A stretch of 48,947 nt of DNA from Pseudomonadota bacterium. Lineage in GTDB: Bacteria; Pseudomonadota; Gammaproteobacteria; Burkholderiales; Methylophilaceae. The notes under the pieces are model-generated. The model was not told the origin of the DNA, ran no database searches, and worked only from the letters and a program-made list of their open reading frames with translations. Of this stretch, positions 37,049 to 46,363 are shown piece after piece. Numbering within the stretch: the stretch's first letter is position 1; every line of letters begins with the position of its first letter. The position numbers and the translations under genes are program-made. The DNA is taken from contig JAKQTB010000159.1 in NCBI GenBank assembly GCA_029569495.1, positions 1 to 48,947 on the forward strand, written 5' to 3'.

Positions 37049-37978
37049 ATGAATGTGAAGTTGCAAAGTAAATTCCGCGGCGCTTTGCTAGGTCTCGCCT
37101 GTGGTGACGCAGTCGGAACCTCAGTTGAATTTCGTAAGCGAGGTAGTTTCTCACCGGTAACCGATATGACAGGCGGTGGCCCATTTAATTTACCTAAAGG
37201 GTATTGGACAGATGACACCAGCATGGCTTTATGCCTAGCAACTAGCTTAGTTGAGCGCCAAGGTTTTGACGCAAATGACCAGATGCAACGGTATTGTCGC
37301 TGGCGTGATACTGGTTATTTAAGCAGTACAGGCAAGTGCTTTGATATTGGTATTGCAACAAATTTAGCGTTAAGTGATTTTAAAAAAACGGGTAATCCTT
37401 TTAGCGGTAATGCCGACCCTCGCAAGGCAGGTAATGGCTGCCTAATGCGGCTGGCACCGATTCCGTTATACTTTTATCCAGATTTGAAATTAACGGTTGA
37501 GATGGCTGGCGAAAATGCGCGAACTACGCATGGTGCGCTAGAGTGTATTGAAGCCAGCAAACTGTTTGCTGCCATATTGCATCAAGCTTTGAGTGGTGCA
37601 AATAAGCAGAATATTTTGCTTACACATGGCGTTGGCGATTTAGGCTCTGCTGGTTTGCAAGCCATTGCGCAAGGCGCGTATTTTAATAAACCCATAGACC
37701 AAATTAAAGGCAGTGGTTATGTGGTGGAGAGCTTAGAGGCAGCGTTATGGTGTTTTTACACCACAGAATCCTTTGAGCAAGCCATTTTAGCCGCCGCTAA
37801 TTTAGGCGATGATGCAGATACAACGGCGGCAATTTGCGGTCAGTTGGCAGGCGCTTTTTACGGTGAAAATAACATTCCTAATCATTGGTTGAATGCCTTA
37901 CACCAGCGCGAGATGATAGGTAATTTGGCAGAGAAGCTCCAAATAAATACACGCGACCAATCATTGATAGTCAATTGA
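37049..37978 (+). CDS. ADP-ribosylglycohydrolase family protein
   Basis: ARH/DraG-type hydrolase of 309 residues that would remove ADP-ribose from modified proteins or nucleic acids. The binuclear metal site is complete: GDA near Asp20, YWTDDTSMA (52-60) and GDDADTTAA (255-263); GNGCLMRLAP (130-139) and TTHGAL (161-166) are other family hallmarks. It lies 15 bases after the HNH gene and 22 before the pRiA4b ORF-3 gene, so the three look co-transcribed. No ADP-ribosyltransferase is present in the window, so the modified target is unknown. Confidence 0.92.
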   Translation: MNVKLQSKFRGALLGLACGDAVGTSVEFRKRGSFSPVTDMTGGGPFNLPKGYWTDDTSMALCLATSLVERQGFDANDQMQRYCRWRDTGYLSSTGKCFDIGIATNLALSDFKKTGNPFSGNADPRKAGNGCLMRLAPIPLYFYPDLKLTVEMAGENARTTHGALECIEASKLFAAILHQALSGANKQNILLTHGVGDLGSAGLQAIAQGAYFNKPIDQIKGSGYVVESLEAALWCFYTTESFEQAILAAANLGDDADTTAAICGQLAGAFYGENNIPNHWLNALHQREMIGNLAEKLQINTRDQSLIVN

Positions 37979-38000
37979 AAAAACTAAGAAGGTATTAACA

Positions 38001-38612
38001 ATGAGCCAACTCATATACCAATTTAAAATAACGCTGAATGATACGTTACCCGAAATCTGGCGCACCATTCAAGTGTCTGAAAATGATAGCTTTTGGGATT
38101 TACACGTGGCGATTCAAGATGCCATGGGGTGGCTAGATTATCACTTACATGAATTTAATTTTGTTGATCGTACAAGCAAAAACTTAATACGCATTGGCAT
38201 GCCAGATGAAGAATTTGGCGATGCCAGTATTTTGTTAGGTTGGGAAGTGCGCATTAAAACGTACTTTGAAAAAGCAGGCACAATTGCGCGATATTCGTAT
38301 GATTTTGGCGACGGCTGGGAGCATGAGGTTAAACTTGAAGCTATTCTGCCAGCTAATGCCGCTATTAGTTACCCTGCATGCATTGCTGGAGAACGCGCTT
38401 GCCCGCCAGAAGACTGCGGCGGCATACCTGGCTTTGAAGAACTTTTAGAAACCCTACAGCATGGCAATGCCAGTGAGAAAAAAGAGCTTAATCAATGGCT
38501 TAAAAATCACGCAAAAAATTACTTTCCCTACTCACCAGAAGCATTTGACCCACGTGCAGTTAAATTTGACGACCCTGAATTACGTTGGGCAAATGCCTTT
38601 AGTGCAAACTAA
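38001..38612 (+). CDS. Plasmid pRiA4b ORF-3 family protein
   Basis: A 203-residue cytoplasmic protein of a family named from an Agrobacterium plasmid; function unknown. Hallmarks present: YQFKITLNDTLPEIWRTIQV at 6-25, LHVAIQDAMGWLDYHLHEF, the YDFGDGWEHEV motif and CPPEDCGGIPGF with paired Cys. AAGAAGG stands before the ATG. Such genes are common in accessory regions and near mobile elements. Position directly after the ADP-ribosylglycohydrolase suggests one unit. Confidence 0.88.
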   Translation: MSQLIYQFKITLNDTLPEIWRTIQVSENDSFWDLHVAIQDAMGWLDYHLHEFNFVDRTSKNLIRIGMPDEEFGDASILLGWEVRIKTYFEKAGTIARYSYDFGDGWEHEVKLEAILPANAAISYPACIAGERACPPEDCGGIPGFEELLETLQHGNASEKKELNQWLKNHAKNYFPYSPEAFDPRAVKFDDPELRWANAFSAN

Positions 38613-38621
38613 TAAATAAAT

Positions 38622-38652
38622 AGTATGACGGTGAGCGTATGCTATTTAAGGG
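38622..38652. other. Imperfect inverted repeat between convergent genes
   Basis: AAATAGTATG and TATGCTATTT pair with two G-U pairs around a ten-base loop, between the ends of the pRiA4b ORF-3 gene and the EAL-HDOD gene. It may be a weak terminator; no clean T-run follows. Confidence 0.35.
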
Positions 38653-38659
38653 TTAACTT

Positions 38660-39919
38660 CTAATTACTAATTTGATTTGCCCATTCCATAGTTTCAAGCT
38701 GAATTGCGAGTAAATCATTGGCGCTGATGCCTAGTTTTTCAATTTCAAGTTCTGCGGCTTTGAAATCACCTTTTTCAATCACGTCAGATAAAGATAATAG
38801 TTCGCCTAGCAAGCCTTCATGGCTTAACACGGCGCTTTTAATGTCATCTGATACGCCAATTTCTTCTAGCACCTGTTCTAGCGGTGTTTGCATCACAACA
38901 TCGGCGAGCGATAACATGCCCACCATAAACGCTTGGTCGCTAAAGTTTGGTTGGTGATGGTCTATTTTCTTGGCAACCAATTCCATTAAGCGTGCGCGGT
39001 TGGCTACTTGTAGCATGAGTGTGCCACCAGCACTGCCATCAGGGGTTGCGTAGAGGAGCAGTTGTACCCAGCGCATGAGTTGTTTTTGGCCGAGCACGAC
39101 AATGGCTTGGCGAATGGATTCAATTTTTTGTCTACCGCCGCCAATGCCCACAGAATTCACTAGTTTCAATAACCCCAGTGTGAGACTGGGGGTATCTTTA
39201 AACATGGTTTCTAATTTACCAAGGTTAACATCACCTAGCAATTCGCCCATCACGCGCATGAGTGTTGTTTGATGAGGCTGCGGTTTTTTACCTTTCAGCA
39301 AGGTTGGTTTGGCGAAAAAGAAGCCTTGGTAAGCGTCAAAATCTAAATCTTTACATTGTTGAAATAGTGCTTCTTCTTCAACTTTTTCAGCAATCAGTTT
39401 GGCGCTGGTGACTTTACGTAAAAACTTGATGATTTCAGGTAACTTAGCTACTGGTGTGATAGTTAAATCAATTTTGACGTAATCAATGAGTGGAAATAGT
39501 GCGTCATATTCTGAGCGGTATTCAAAATCATCAAGGGCAAGTCTGAACCCCATGTCTTTTAGTTGCTGGCAGCGTGCAATGATTTGTGCGTTAATTGGCA
39601 CGTCTTCAAGTATTTCTAACACAATACGCTCAGGTGGCAGCAAGTTAACGGTTTCACTGAGTAGCAAGCTGGCTGAAACATTTAAGAACCCAAGTTTGTT
39701 ACCCAGCACCTGTTCTAGGCCAAATTGACTCAGCGTGTTTACAATTACCGTAGAGGTGGCAAGCAAGTCATCACTGACATCCGCATCGTCTAAACTGGCT
39801 TTTGATCTAAACAGCAGTTCAAAGGCAATGATTTGTTTTTTATGATCTAAAATGGGCTGACGACCCAAAAAAATCTCTGCGGTATTCGCCAAGGCTGATA
39901 CAGGAAGAGGTTGGTTCAT
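38660..39919 (-). CDS. EAL and HDOD domain signalling protein (YuxH type)
   Basis: A 419-residue cytoplasmic regulator. Residues about 12-215 are an EAL-type domain; the key Glu lies in a degenerate FELLFRS instead of EALAR, while NVSASLL, LALDDFEYR, VKIDLT and AEKVE remain. Residues about 225-400 are an HDOD domain (LLKLVNSVGIGG, RQAIVVLGQKQLMRWVQ). Members of this class often bind rather than degrade cyclic di-GMP and adjust motility or surface growth. It is a single gene converging on the pRiA4b ORF-3 gene. Confidence 0.88.
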   Translation of the reverse strand: MNQPLPVSALANTAEIFLGRQPILDHKKQIIAFELLFRSKASLDDADVSDDLLATSTVIVNTLSQFGLEQVLGNKLGFLNVSASLLLSETVNLLPPERIVLEILEDVPINAQIIARCQQLKDMGFRLALDDFEYRSEYDALFPLIDYVKIDLTITPVAKLPEIIKFLRKVTSAKLIAEKVEEEALFQQCKDLDFDAYQGFFFAKPTLLKGKKPQPHQTTLMRVMGELLGDVNLGKLETMFKDTPSLTLGLLKLVNSVGIGGGRQKIESIRQAIVVLGQKQLMRWVQLLLYATPDGSAGGTLMLQVANRARLMELVAKKIDHHQPNFSDQAFMVGMLSLADVVMQTPLEQVLEEIGVSDDIKSAVLSHEGLLGELLSLSDVIEKGDFKAAELEIEKLGISANDLLAIQLETMEWANQISN

Positions 39920-40009
39920 AATTTTTTACTCCGTTTGGTTTAATGCACTCTGCCATTTGTGGCAAGGATGGCTTATCATACGACGTGTGGATTAATATCA
40001 ATCGCGTCG

Positions 40010-40021
40010 TTAAGCGCTTAA
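40010..40021. promoter_or_regulatory. Perfect 12-base palindrome between HDOD and mpl genes
   Basis: TTAAGCGCTTAA at this place recurs as TTAAGCGCTT at 40159-40168, about 25 bases before mpl. The pair, 149 bases apart in a divergent intergenic region, may be operator sites. Confidence 0.3.
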
Positions 40022-40192
40022 GTGATTATCGGCAAGCAGGTTTTTTTCTTTAGTGTTTTTTCAGTTTTTTCATCAAAAAAAAGTACGTTTAAGAAAAAAT
40101 TATTTTGAATGAAAGATATGACGCAAAAAAATTGCCATAATCCAACACATTTATTAAATTAAGCGCTTGTTATAAAAGGTTAAATTTTAAAG

Positions 40193-41572
40193 ATGCATAT
40201 TCACATACTGGGTATTTGCGGCACATTTATGGGTGGCATTGCGGTGCTGGCAAAAGCCGCTGGTCACAAGGTGACAGGCAGTGATGCCAATGTTTACCCG
40301 CCGATGAGTACCCAGCTCGAAGCGCAAGGCATTGCGTTGATTGAAGGTTTTGACCCAACGCAGACAAAATTAAACCCCGATATTTATGTGGTTGGCAATG
40401 TCGTGGCGCGCGGTAACGCGCTGATGGAAGAAATTCTAAATAAAGGCCTGCCGTATATTTCTGGCCCGCAATGGCTGGCGGAGAACGTGCTACAAGGCAA
40501 GTGGGTGCTGGCGGTGGCGGGTACACATGGTAAAACCACCACTTCATCCATGTTGGCTTGGATATTAGAGTATGCAGGCTTGGCGCCGGGCTTTTTAATT
40601 GGCGGTGTGCCTGAGAATTTTTCGGTTTCTGCAAGGTTACCGCAAGTTCCCGTGCAAGATAACAAAAGCATCTCGCCCTTTTTTGTGATTGAAGCCGATG
40701 AATACGACACAGCATTTTTTGATAAACGCTCAAAATTTGTGCATTACCGTCCACGCACTGCGGTATTGAATAATCTGGAGTTTGACCACGCAGATATTTT
40801 TGAAGACTTGGCGGCGATTGAGAAGCAATTTCACCACTTGGTTAGAACGGTGCCTCAGCTTGGTTTGATCGTGGCTAATGGTAAAGAACCAAGCTTACAG
40901 CGCGTGATTGAAAAAGGCTGTTGGACGCCTGTGGAAAAATTTGGCACGGATGACGACTGGCAAGCAGCGAATCCGCAAGGCAACGGCGCATTTGATGTGT
41001 TATTTAAAGGTCAGTTACAAGGGCATGTTGCATGGGATTTGCTTGGTGAGCATAACCGCATGAATGCACTTTCCAGCATTGCCGCAGCCCGCCACGCCGG
41101 GGTAGCCATTGAGACGAGCATTGCAGCACTTACCAAATTTAAAAATGTAAAACGCCGTATGGAAACCAAAGGCGAGGTGAACAAAATCACGGTGTACGAT
41201 GATTTTGCACACCACCCAACGGCGATTGAAACCACTGTGGCAGGTTTGCGCGCCAAAGTGGGCAGTAATCGCATTATCGCGGTGTTAGAGCCACGCTCAA
41301 ACACCATGAAATTGGGCGTGATGAAAGACGCGCTGCCCGCCAGCCTAAAAGAAGCTGATGTGGTGTTTTGCTATGGTGCAAATTTAGGTTGGGATGCTGC
41401 TGAAGCACTGAAACCGATTGCTAATAAAGCGAAAAGCTACGATGATTTGAGCGTGATGGTGCAGGCAATTGCAGAAATTGCCCAGCCAAATGATCATATT
41501 CTGGTGATGAGTAACGGCGGTTTTGGCGGTGTGCATCAAAAAATTCTGGATGCTTTAAAATTAAAATTTTAG
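40193..41572 (+). CDS. mpl: UDP-MurNAc:L-Ala-gamma-D-Glu-meso-DAP ligase (murein tripeptide recycling)
   Basis: Joins recycled murein tripeptide to UDP-MurNAc in the cytoplasm. It belongs to the Mur ligase family: N-terminal Rossmann loop MHIHILGICGTFMGG, typical of Mpl rather than MurC, P-loop GTHGKTTTSS near residue 108, EADEYDTAFF, and the C-terminal ligand region with DDFAHHPTA and LEPRSNTMK. The 459 residues are normal. It complements lytic transglycosylases such as MltA in this window by reusing wall fragments. Confidence 0.95.
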   Translation: MHIHILGICGTFMGGIAVLAKAAGHKVTGSDANVYPPMSTQLEAQGIALIEGFDPTQTKLNPDIYVVGNVVARGNALMEEILNKGLPYISGPQWLAENVLQGKWVLAVAGTHGKTTTSSMLAWILEYAGLAPGFLIGGVPENFSVSARLPQVPVQDNKSISPFFVIEADEYDTAFFDKRSKFVHYRPRTAVLNNLEFDHADIFEDLAAIEKQFHHLVRTVPQLGLIVANGKEPSLQRVIEKGCWTPVEKFGTDDDWQAANPQGNGAFDVLFKGQLQGHVAWDLLGEHNRMNALSSIAAARHAGVAIETSIAALTKFKNVKRRMETKGEVNKITVYDDFAHHPTAIETTVAGLRAKVGSNRIIAVLEPRSNTMKLGVMKDALPASLKEADVVFCYGANLGWDAAEALKPIANKAKSYDDLSVMVQAIAEIAQPNDHILVMSNGGFGGVHQKILDALKLKF

Positions 41573-41583
41573 GTCAATAGATT

Positions 41584-42558
41584 TTGGATAAACCTTTAAT
41601 TTCTTCTCACCGATTATCAGCTGCTAAACTAAAAAACATTAGCGCGATGAGCATCGCCATTTGGGCCTCGGTCTTGATTCATGTGGTGATATTAAGCATT
41701 CATTTTGAGTCTGACATTAAAAAGTTTGCCGACCGTTTGCCAACGCTGGAAGTGTTGCTGGTAAATGCTAAAACACAAACAAAACCTGAAAAAGCGGATG
41801 TATTAGCGCAGGCCAATTTAGATCGTGGTGGCAATACTGACCAAGATCGAAAAATGAAAACGCCGTTGCCAGCCATTAAGCAGCAAAAAGCCGAGCTGAC
41901 GGTTAAGCCAACCACTGAAGTAAAATCGGGTGCGCGTGCAGCTAAAAAAGCCGCTGAGGAAACCCAAGAAGAAAAACGCGTGACCGAGCTTGAGCAAAAA
42001 GCGCAAGAATTGCTGACGCAAATCAAGGCGACTAAACAGGTCGAGTCCGAATCTAAACAAGCTTCTACCGCAAAAGAATCAGAAACGGGTGACCAAGAAA
42101 CGCCGAGCAAACTCAACTCATCCGATATGATTGCGCAAGCCATCGAGATTGATAAAAAAGAAGCGCTTATTGCTAAAAATTGGGATGACTATCAGAAAAA
42201 GCCAAAACGTAAATTTATTGGGGCGCGAGCCAAAGAATATAAATATGCACTTTATGTAGATACATGGCGGCAAAAGGTGGAACGTGTTGGCAACCTCAAT
42301 TACCCAGAAGCCGCTAAAAATCTCAAGCTTTACGGAAACCTACAACTCACCGTTTCAATTAAATCTGATGGTACGCTAGAGTCCGTAGAACTCACGCGCA
42401 GTTCTGGCCACAAAGTGCTGGATGACGCCGCCAAACAAATTGTTGAACTTGCCGCGCCTTACGCACGCTTTCCTGATGATATTCGCAATGAAGTCGATAT
42501 TTTAAGCATTACGCGCACCTGGACATTTACCAAAGAAGACAGCTTGGCGACCCAGTAA
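41584..42558 (+). CDS. TonB-family energy transducer
   Basis: A 324-residue protein with a short basic cytoplasmic start, one membrane helix (about 21-40, SIAIWASVLIHVVILSIHF), a long Lys/Glu/Thr-rich periplasmic spacer with coiled-coil features (about 55-190), and a C-terminal TonB domain (about 235-320: YPEAAKNLKLYGNLQLTVSI, LDDAAKQIVELAAPYARFP). The start is TTG, picked because the ATG at residue 22 would remove all cytoplasmic charges before the helix. No ExbB/ExbD genes are adjacent, so the partner motor is elsewhere. It follows mpl by 11 bases. Confidence 0.88.
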   Translation: MDKPLISSHRLSAAKLKNISAMSIAIWASVLIHVVILSIHFESDIKKFADRLPTLEVLLVNAKTQTKPEKADVLAQANLDRGGNTDQDRKMKTPLPAIKQQKAELTVKPTTEVKSGARAAKKAAEETQEEKRVTELEQKAQELLTQIKATKQVESESKQASTAKESETGDQETPSKLNSSDMIAQAIEIDKKEALIAKNWDDYQKKPKRKFIGARAKEYKYALYVDTWRQKVERVGNLNYPEAAKNLKLYGNLQLTVSIKSDGTLESVELTRSSGHKVLDDAAKQIVELAAPYARFPDDIRNEVDILSITRTWTFTKEDSLATQ

Positions 42559-42607
42559 GGGTATGCGGACAGTATTGGCTAAACTTTAAAGTAGGATAAA
42601 TAAACCG

Positions 42608-42919
42608 ATGACCAGCCATTTTCAACATCACGTATTTTTTTGCCTCAACCAACGTGAAAATCATGAGGCCTGCTGTGCAGATAAAGGCGCAGAAGCTGCT
42701 TTTGACCACATGAAAGCGCGTATTAAAAAGCTAGGCCTCAATGGTGAAGGCAAAGTGCGTATCAATCGCGCAGGTTGTTTGGACCGTTGCAATGAGGGGC
42801 CAGTTTTGGTGATTTATCCCCAAGCCATTTGGTATACTTTTATTGATACTGAAGATATTGATGAGATTATCGAAAGCCATATACTCAACGGTAAAGTGGT
42901 TGAGCGGTTGGTGGTATAG
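42608..42919 (+). CDS. [2Fe-2S] thioredoxin-like ferredoxin
   Basis: A 103-residue thioredoxin-fold ferredoxin. Cluster ligands are probably Cys12, Cys22 or Cys23, Cys57 and Cys61 (FFCLNQ, EACC, RAGCLDRC). The order and spacing match the Aquifex-type and NuoE-like family. Redox partner is unknown. It is the third gene of the mpl-tonB-like run, separated by about 50 bases. A repeat element follows. Confidence 0.9.
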   Translation: MTSHFQHHVFFCLNQRENHEACCADKGAEAAFDHMKARIKKLGLNGEGKVRINRAGCLDRCNEGPVLVIYPQAIWYTFIDTEDIDEIIESHILNGKVVERLVV

Positions 42920-42979
42920 ACTGAAAAAAACACCTTAAAATTACTTATTTAAAACGGCTTTAAAACAGCACCTTTTGCG

Positions 42980-43044
42980 CCGAGAAAAAATTTATGCTCT
43001 GCGAGCCTTTATTTATAAGGCTTCCAGAGCATCGAAAAAGGTTG
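42980..43044 (+). repeat. Dispersed palindromic repeat, copy 5
   Basis: Left flank CCGAGAAAAAATTTA, right flank GCATCGAAAAAGGTTG. Arms CTCTGCGAGCC and GGCTTCCAGAG, loop TTTATTTATAA. It is almost identical to copy 4, 15 kb away, suggesting recent spread. It lies between the 3' ends of the ferredoxin and HIT genes. Confidence 0.85.
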
Positions 43045-43073
43045 TGGCTAAAAAAGCCTGTTTTTTTGGATGA

Positions 43074-43505
43074 TTAATTGGATGAAAAAGCGCTGTCAAT
43101 ATGCGCTTTTATTTTATCGGCCAGCAATTGTTTTTGCGTGGCATTGAGTTGCGGCATATGACTTTCACGCACGGCTTCACCCCAGTGCGAATTTGGAAAA
43201 TGCTTGTCATGCGAAAAACGCGGAATCACATGCCAATGTACATGCGGCGTTTTGTTGCCCAAGCTCGCGAGGTTAATTTTATCGGGCAGAATCACTTCAC
43301 GCACGGCGGTTTCAACCGCAAACACCACTTGCATCATCTTTGCCCGCGCAATTGGGGGTAAATCTGAGATTTCTTTCACGTGTGCAAGCAATTCTACGCG
43401 GCAATAGGCGGGGTAATCTGCGTCGTTCAGCAACACCACGCGGCAAAAATCATCCGCCCATAATGTTTCAAAGGGCGTTGGCTGGCAAAGGGAACAAGTT
43501 GTCAA
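43074..43505 (-). CDS. HIT family nucleotide-binding protein
   Basis: Histidine-triad hydrolase of 143 residues, acting on nucleoside phosphoramidates or dinucleotides in its family. The triad is in PHVHWHVIPRF with His88, His90 and His92. The N-terminal CSLC (4-7) could bind zinc. The start is TTG, one base after the nadA stop; no other Met lies before the conserved core, and the tight junction supports it. Likely co-translated with nadA. Confidence 0.9.
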   Translation of the reverse strand: MTTCSLCQPTPFETLWADDFCRVVLLNDADYPAYCRVELLAHVKEISDLPPIARAKMMQVVFAVETAVREVILPDKINLASLGNKTPHVHWHVIPRFSHDKHFPNSHWGEAVRESHMPQLNATQKQLLADKIKAHIDSAFSSN

Positions 43506-43506
43506 T

Positions 43507-44604
43507 TTAGGATGCCGCTAACATGCGGTCCAGAGTGAGTTTTGCGAGTTTTGCCACACGTTCAGGCACTTTGATTTGGTTTACCACTTTGCCATCGGCT
43601 AAGTTTTCTAACACCCAAGCCAAATGTTGCGGGTCAATACGCGCCATGGTGGAGCATTCGCACACCACATGGCTCATAAATTGCACTAGCTTGTTTTGCG
43701 GTTTCATTTGGTTGGCAAGGCGGTTGACTAAGTTGAGCTCGGTGCCGACCAGCCATTTGCTGTTGGCAGGCGCCTCGGTAACCGTTTTTAGAATAAATTC
43801 CGTTGAACCCACATAATCTGAATTTAAACATACTTCAAACGGCGCTTCTGGGTGCGAAATCACCAAGCCATCAGGATGTTGTGCCTTAAATTGCGTGATA
43901 TTTTGCGGGCGGAACATTTGATGCACCGCACAATGGCCTTTCCACAGCAAGATTTTGGCATTTTTAATCTGCTCAACCGTTAAGCCGCCAAGTGGCTGGT
44001 CAGGGTCCCAAACAGGCATCTGCTCGAGCGGAATCCCCATTTTATGTCCGCTCCAGCGGCCTAAGTTTTGGTCTGGAAAGAACAAGACTTTTTCGCGCTG
44101 CTTAAAGCCCCACTCTAAAATTTTAGGGGCATTGGTGCTGGTGCAGACGATGCCGCCGTGTTCGCCACAAAAAGCTTTAAGGTCGGCAGCAGAGTTGATG
44201 TAGGTAATGGGCGTGATGGTTTCATCAAAATTCAGCACTTTATTAAGCTCGCGATAACTGCGCTCAACCTTGGCTAAGTTGGCCATGTCGGCCATTGAGC
44301 AGCCTGCGGCAAGGTCGGGCAAAATCACAATTTGCTCAGGACGGCTTAATATATCGGCCACTTCCGCCATAAAGTGCACGCCTAAAAACACAATAAATTC
44401 AGCATCTAAGCTTTCACAATAACGTGAAAGCTTGAGCGAGTCGCCCGTGTAATCGGCATGACGATAAACGCTTTCATTTTGATAGTGATGACCGAGAATG
44501 ACAAGGCGTTTGCCCAATTTTTCGCGCGCAGCAATAATTCGGCGCTGGCAATCGGCATCATCTGCCGCCTGAAATTTTTCAAATTTAATGGTTGAAGTTT
44601 GCAT
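43507..44604 (-). CDS. nadA: Quinolinate synthase
   Basis: Condenses iminoaspartate with dihydroxyacetone phosphate to give quinolinate for NAD synthesis. A [4Fe-4S] enzyme of 365 residues. Conserved stretches include LGHHYQNESV, DYTGDSLKLSR, GVHFMAEVADIL and the cluster Cys in GIVCTSTNA, EVCLNSDY and VCECSTM. No nadB or nadC in the window. The ATG start is clear; the HIT gene follows at once. Confidence 0.97.
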   Translation of the reverse strand: MQTSTIKFEKFQAADDADCQRRIIAAREKLGKRLVILGHHYQNESVYRHADYTGDSLKLSRYCESLDAEFIVFLGVHFMAEVADILSRPEQIVILPDLAAGCSMADMANLAKVERSYRELNKVLNFDETITPITYINSAADLKAFCGEHGGIVCTSTNAPKILEWGFKQREKVLFFPDQNLGRWSGHKMGIPLEQMPVWDPDQPLGGLTVEQIKNAKILLWKGHCAVHQMFRPQNITQFKAQHPDGLVISHPEAPFEVCLNSDYVGSTEFILKTVTEAPANSKWLVGTELNLVNRLANQMKPQNKLVQFMSHVVCECSTMARIDPQHLAWVLENLADGKVVNQIKVPERVAKLAKLTLDRMLAAS

Positions 44605-44647
44605 AGTGTTGTTTTAAACCACTTAAATATTTAAACAAGGCTTTATT

Positions 44648-45100
44648 TTACAGCGTGCGTTGATGTCTTTCACCTAATCTTTTCAGTGCATCAACATTAG
44701 TCCAAGAAAAAACGCGTTGCGCAGCTTCGCGCCAATCCACCCATTCGTAACGCACATGTTCGTCTGGTGCTAATTGGATAGGCAAGGGGCTAGGAAGTTG
44801 CAAACCAAATAAATGCTCGCGATTCTCAACCACCCCAGGTGCATAGCGGTGCCGCCAGTGCGGATAGATTTCATATACATTCGAAGCCTGCCAATCTTGA
44901 AAGTCGTAATCCAGCGCATTGAGGCCTGTTTCTTCCTTCACCTCACGAATCGCGGCCTGAAAAGGGGTTTCGTCACCTTCAACGCTGCCCGTCACCGACT
45001 GCCAAAAACCCGCCTTATCGGCGCGCTCCATCACCAGCACTTGAAAATCTGCTGTATGAATAAGCACCAAGGCTGAAACGGGAATTTTAAATTTTTTCAT
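44648..45100 (-). CDS. nudB: Dihydroneopterin triphosphate diphosphatase (Nudix)
   Basis: Nudix hydrolase of 150 residues that takes dihydroneopterin triphosphate to the monophosphate in folate synthesis. The Nudix box spans 38-60 with the REVKEETGL core. Start KKFKIPVSALVLIHT and the tail EWVDWREAAQRVFSWTN match NudB rather than generic MutT proteins. Stands alone between ispH and nadA. Confidence 0.9.
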   Translation of the reverse strand: MKKFKIPVSALVLIHTADFQVLVMERADKAGFWQSVTGSVEGDETPFQAAIREVKEETGLNALDYDFQDWQASNVYEIYPHWRHRYAPGVVENREHLFGLQLPSPLPIQLAPDEHVRYEWVDWREAAQRVFSWTNVDALKRLGERHQRTL

Positions 45101-45194
45101 GATGTTGGTGAAGAGGGAGTGGATTCAAACCGCTTTATTTAATTTTAATCACAGTACCAACAAAATCGCTTCAGCTAAACATGATTAGCGAGAT

Positions 45195-46148
45195 TTAAAT
45201 TTTTTTACTAGCTTGCGTTAAGTTCTTTGGGAGTTGAAAAATCACATTTTCAACCACGCCTTGTAACTCTTGCACATTCGCCGCACCCAAACTTTGTAGT
45301 TTGCTAATAACATCTTTCACTAATATTTCAGGGGCTGAAGCCCCGGCAGATACGCCAATTTTCTTTTTACCGGTGAGCCATTCAGGGTTAAGGTGGCTGG
45401 CATTATCTACCATGTAGGCTTCTATGCCCTGATTTTGTGCTACTTCACGCAGGCGGTTTGAATTTGAGCTGTTGGGCGAACCCACGATGATGACTAAATC
45501 ACAATCTTTAGCCATTATTTTTACAGCGTCTTGGCGGTTTTGCGTGGCATAACAAATGTCATCACTTTTTGGAGCGCGAATCGCCGGAAAACGCGCTTGC
45601 AATGCGTCGATGACCTTTGCTGCGTCGTCCATGGAGAGCGTGGTTTGTGTGACGTAAGCCAATTTTTCAGGATTGATTACCTGTAAGGCAAGTACATCAT
45701 CGGGTGTTTCAACCAAATACATGCCCTGCTCTGCCTGCCCCATGGTGCCCTCAACTTCAGGGTGACCTTTGTGACCTATCATGATAATCTCTAAGCCAGA
45801 TTTACGCATTTTTTCAACTTCAATATGCACTTTGGTCACCAGCGGGCATGTAGCATCGTAGGCGGTTAAGCCGCGTGCTTCGGCCTCAAGGCGTACCGCT
45901 TTTGAAACGCCATGGGCGCTAAAAATAACGGTGCTGCCCGCTGGGATTTTATCGAGTTCATTGACAAAAATGGCGCCTTTTTTACGCAATTCATCCACCA
46001 CAAACTTGTTGTGCACAACTTCATTGCGCACATAAATGGGTGCGCCAAATTTTTCTAGTGCCTGCTCTACAATAATAATTGCGCGGTCAACCCCGGCGCA
46101 AAAGCCGCGCGGGTTGGCGAGTAAAATATCTGCTTGGGTATTTGCCAT
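45195..46148 (-). CDS. ispH: 4-hydroxy-3-methylbut-2-enyl diphosphate reductase
   Basis: Last step of the MEP isoprenoid pathway, giving isopentenyl and dimethylallyl diphosphate. [4Fe-4S] ligands lie in [12 protein letters not shown] (Cys17), TCPLVTKVH and DICYATQNR. The substrate Glu and Ser/Asn motif [11 protein letters not shown] is intact. The ATG used here follows AAAGAG and gives 317 residues, matching E. coli (316); a TTG 12 codons upstream lacks support. Confidence 0.97.
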   Translation of the reverse strand: MANTQADILLANPRGFCAGVDRAIIIVEQALEKFGAPIYVRNEVVHNKFVVDELRKKGAIFVNELDKIPAGSTVIFSAHGVSKAVRLEAEARGLTAYDATCPLVTKVHIEVEKMRKSGLEIIMIGHKGHPEVEGTMGQAEQGMYLVETPDDVLALQVINPEKLAYVTQTTLSMDDAAKVIDALQARFPAIRAPKSDDICYATQNRQDAVKIMAKDCDLVIIVGSPNSSNSNRLREVAQNQGIEAYMVDNASHLNPEWLTGKKKIGVSAGASAPEILVKDVISKLQSLGAANVQELQGVVENVIFQLPKNLTQASKKI

Positions 46149-46326
46149 ATGCTCTTTTTGTTCATCAAATTTAATGTCGGGCAATGCTAATCATTCAACT
46201 TTCGTTGCCAAACCGCGTTGCGCATAAAAAATAATTCGTTATATATCATATATATACCACCTCATTATTTATTTATTTGCGCCTTGTTTGGCTTAGAATT
46301 TTGAATGATTAACAACACCCTTACGG

Positions 46327-46332
46327 TATAAT
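46327..46332 (+). promoter_or_regulatory. Putative -10 box for purU
   Basis: Perfect TATAAT about 32 bases before the purU ATG. No clear -35 at 16-18 bases; TTGAAT at 20 bases is the nearest fit. The stretch upstream contains an AT-only run (TATATATCATATATATA). Confidence 0.4.
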
Positions 46333-46363
46333 GCGCATATTAACCTAAATAACACACGAAAAC

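Noticed and set aside
40227-40754. 175-codon minus-strand frame inside mpl
   Set aside because: Antisense shadow of the well conserved Mpl coding sequence; its product has no recognisable domain.
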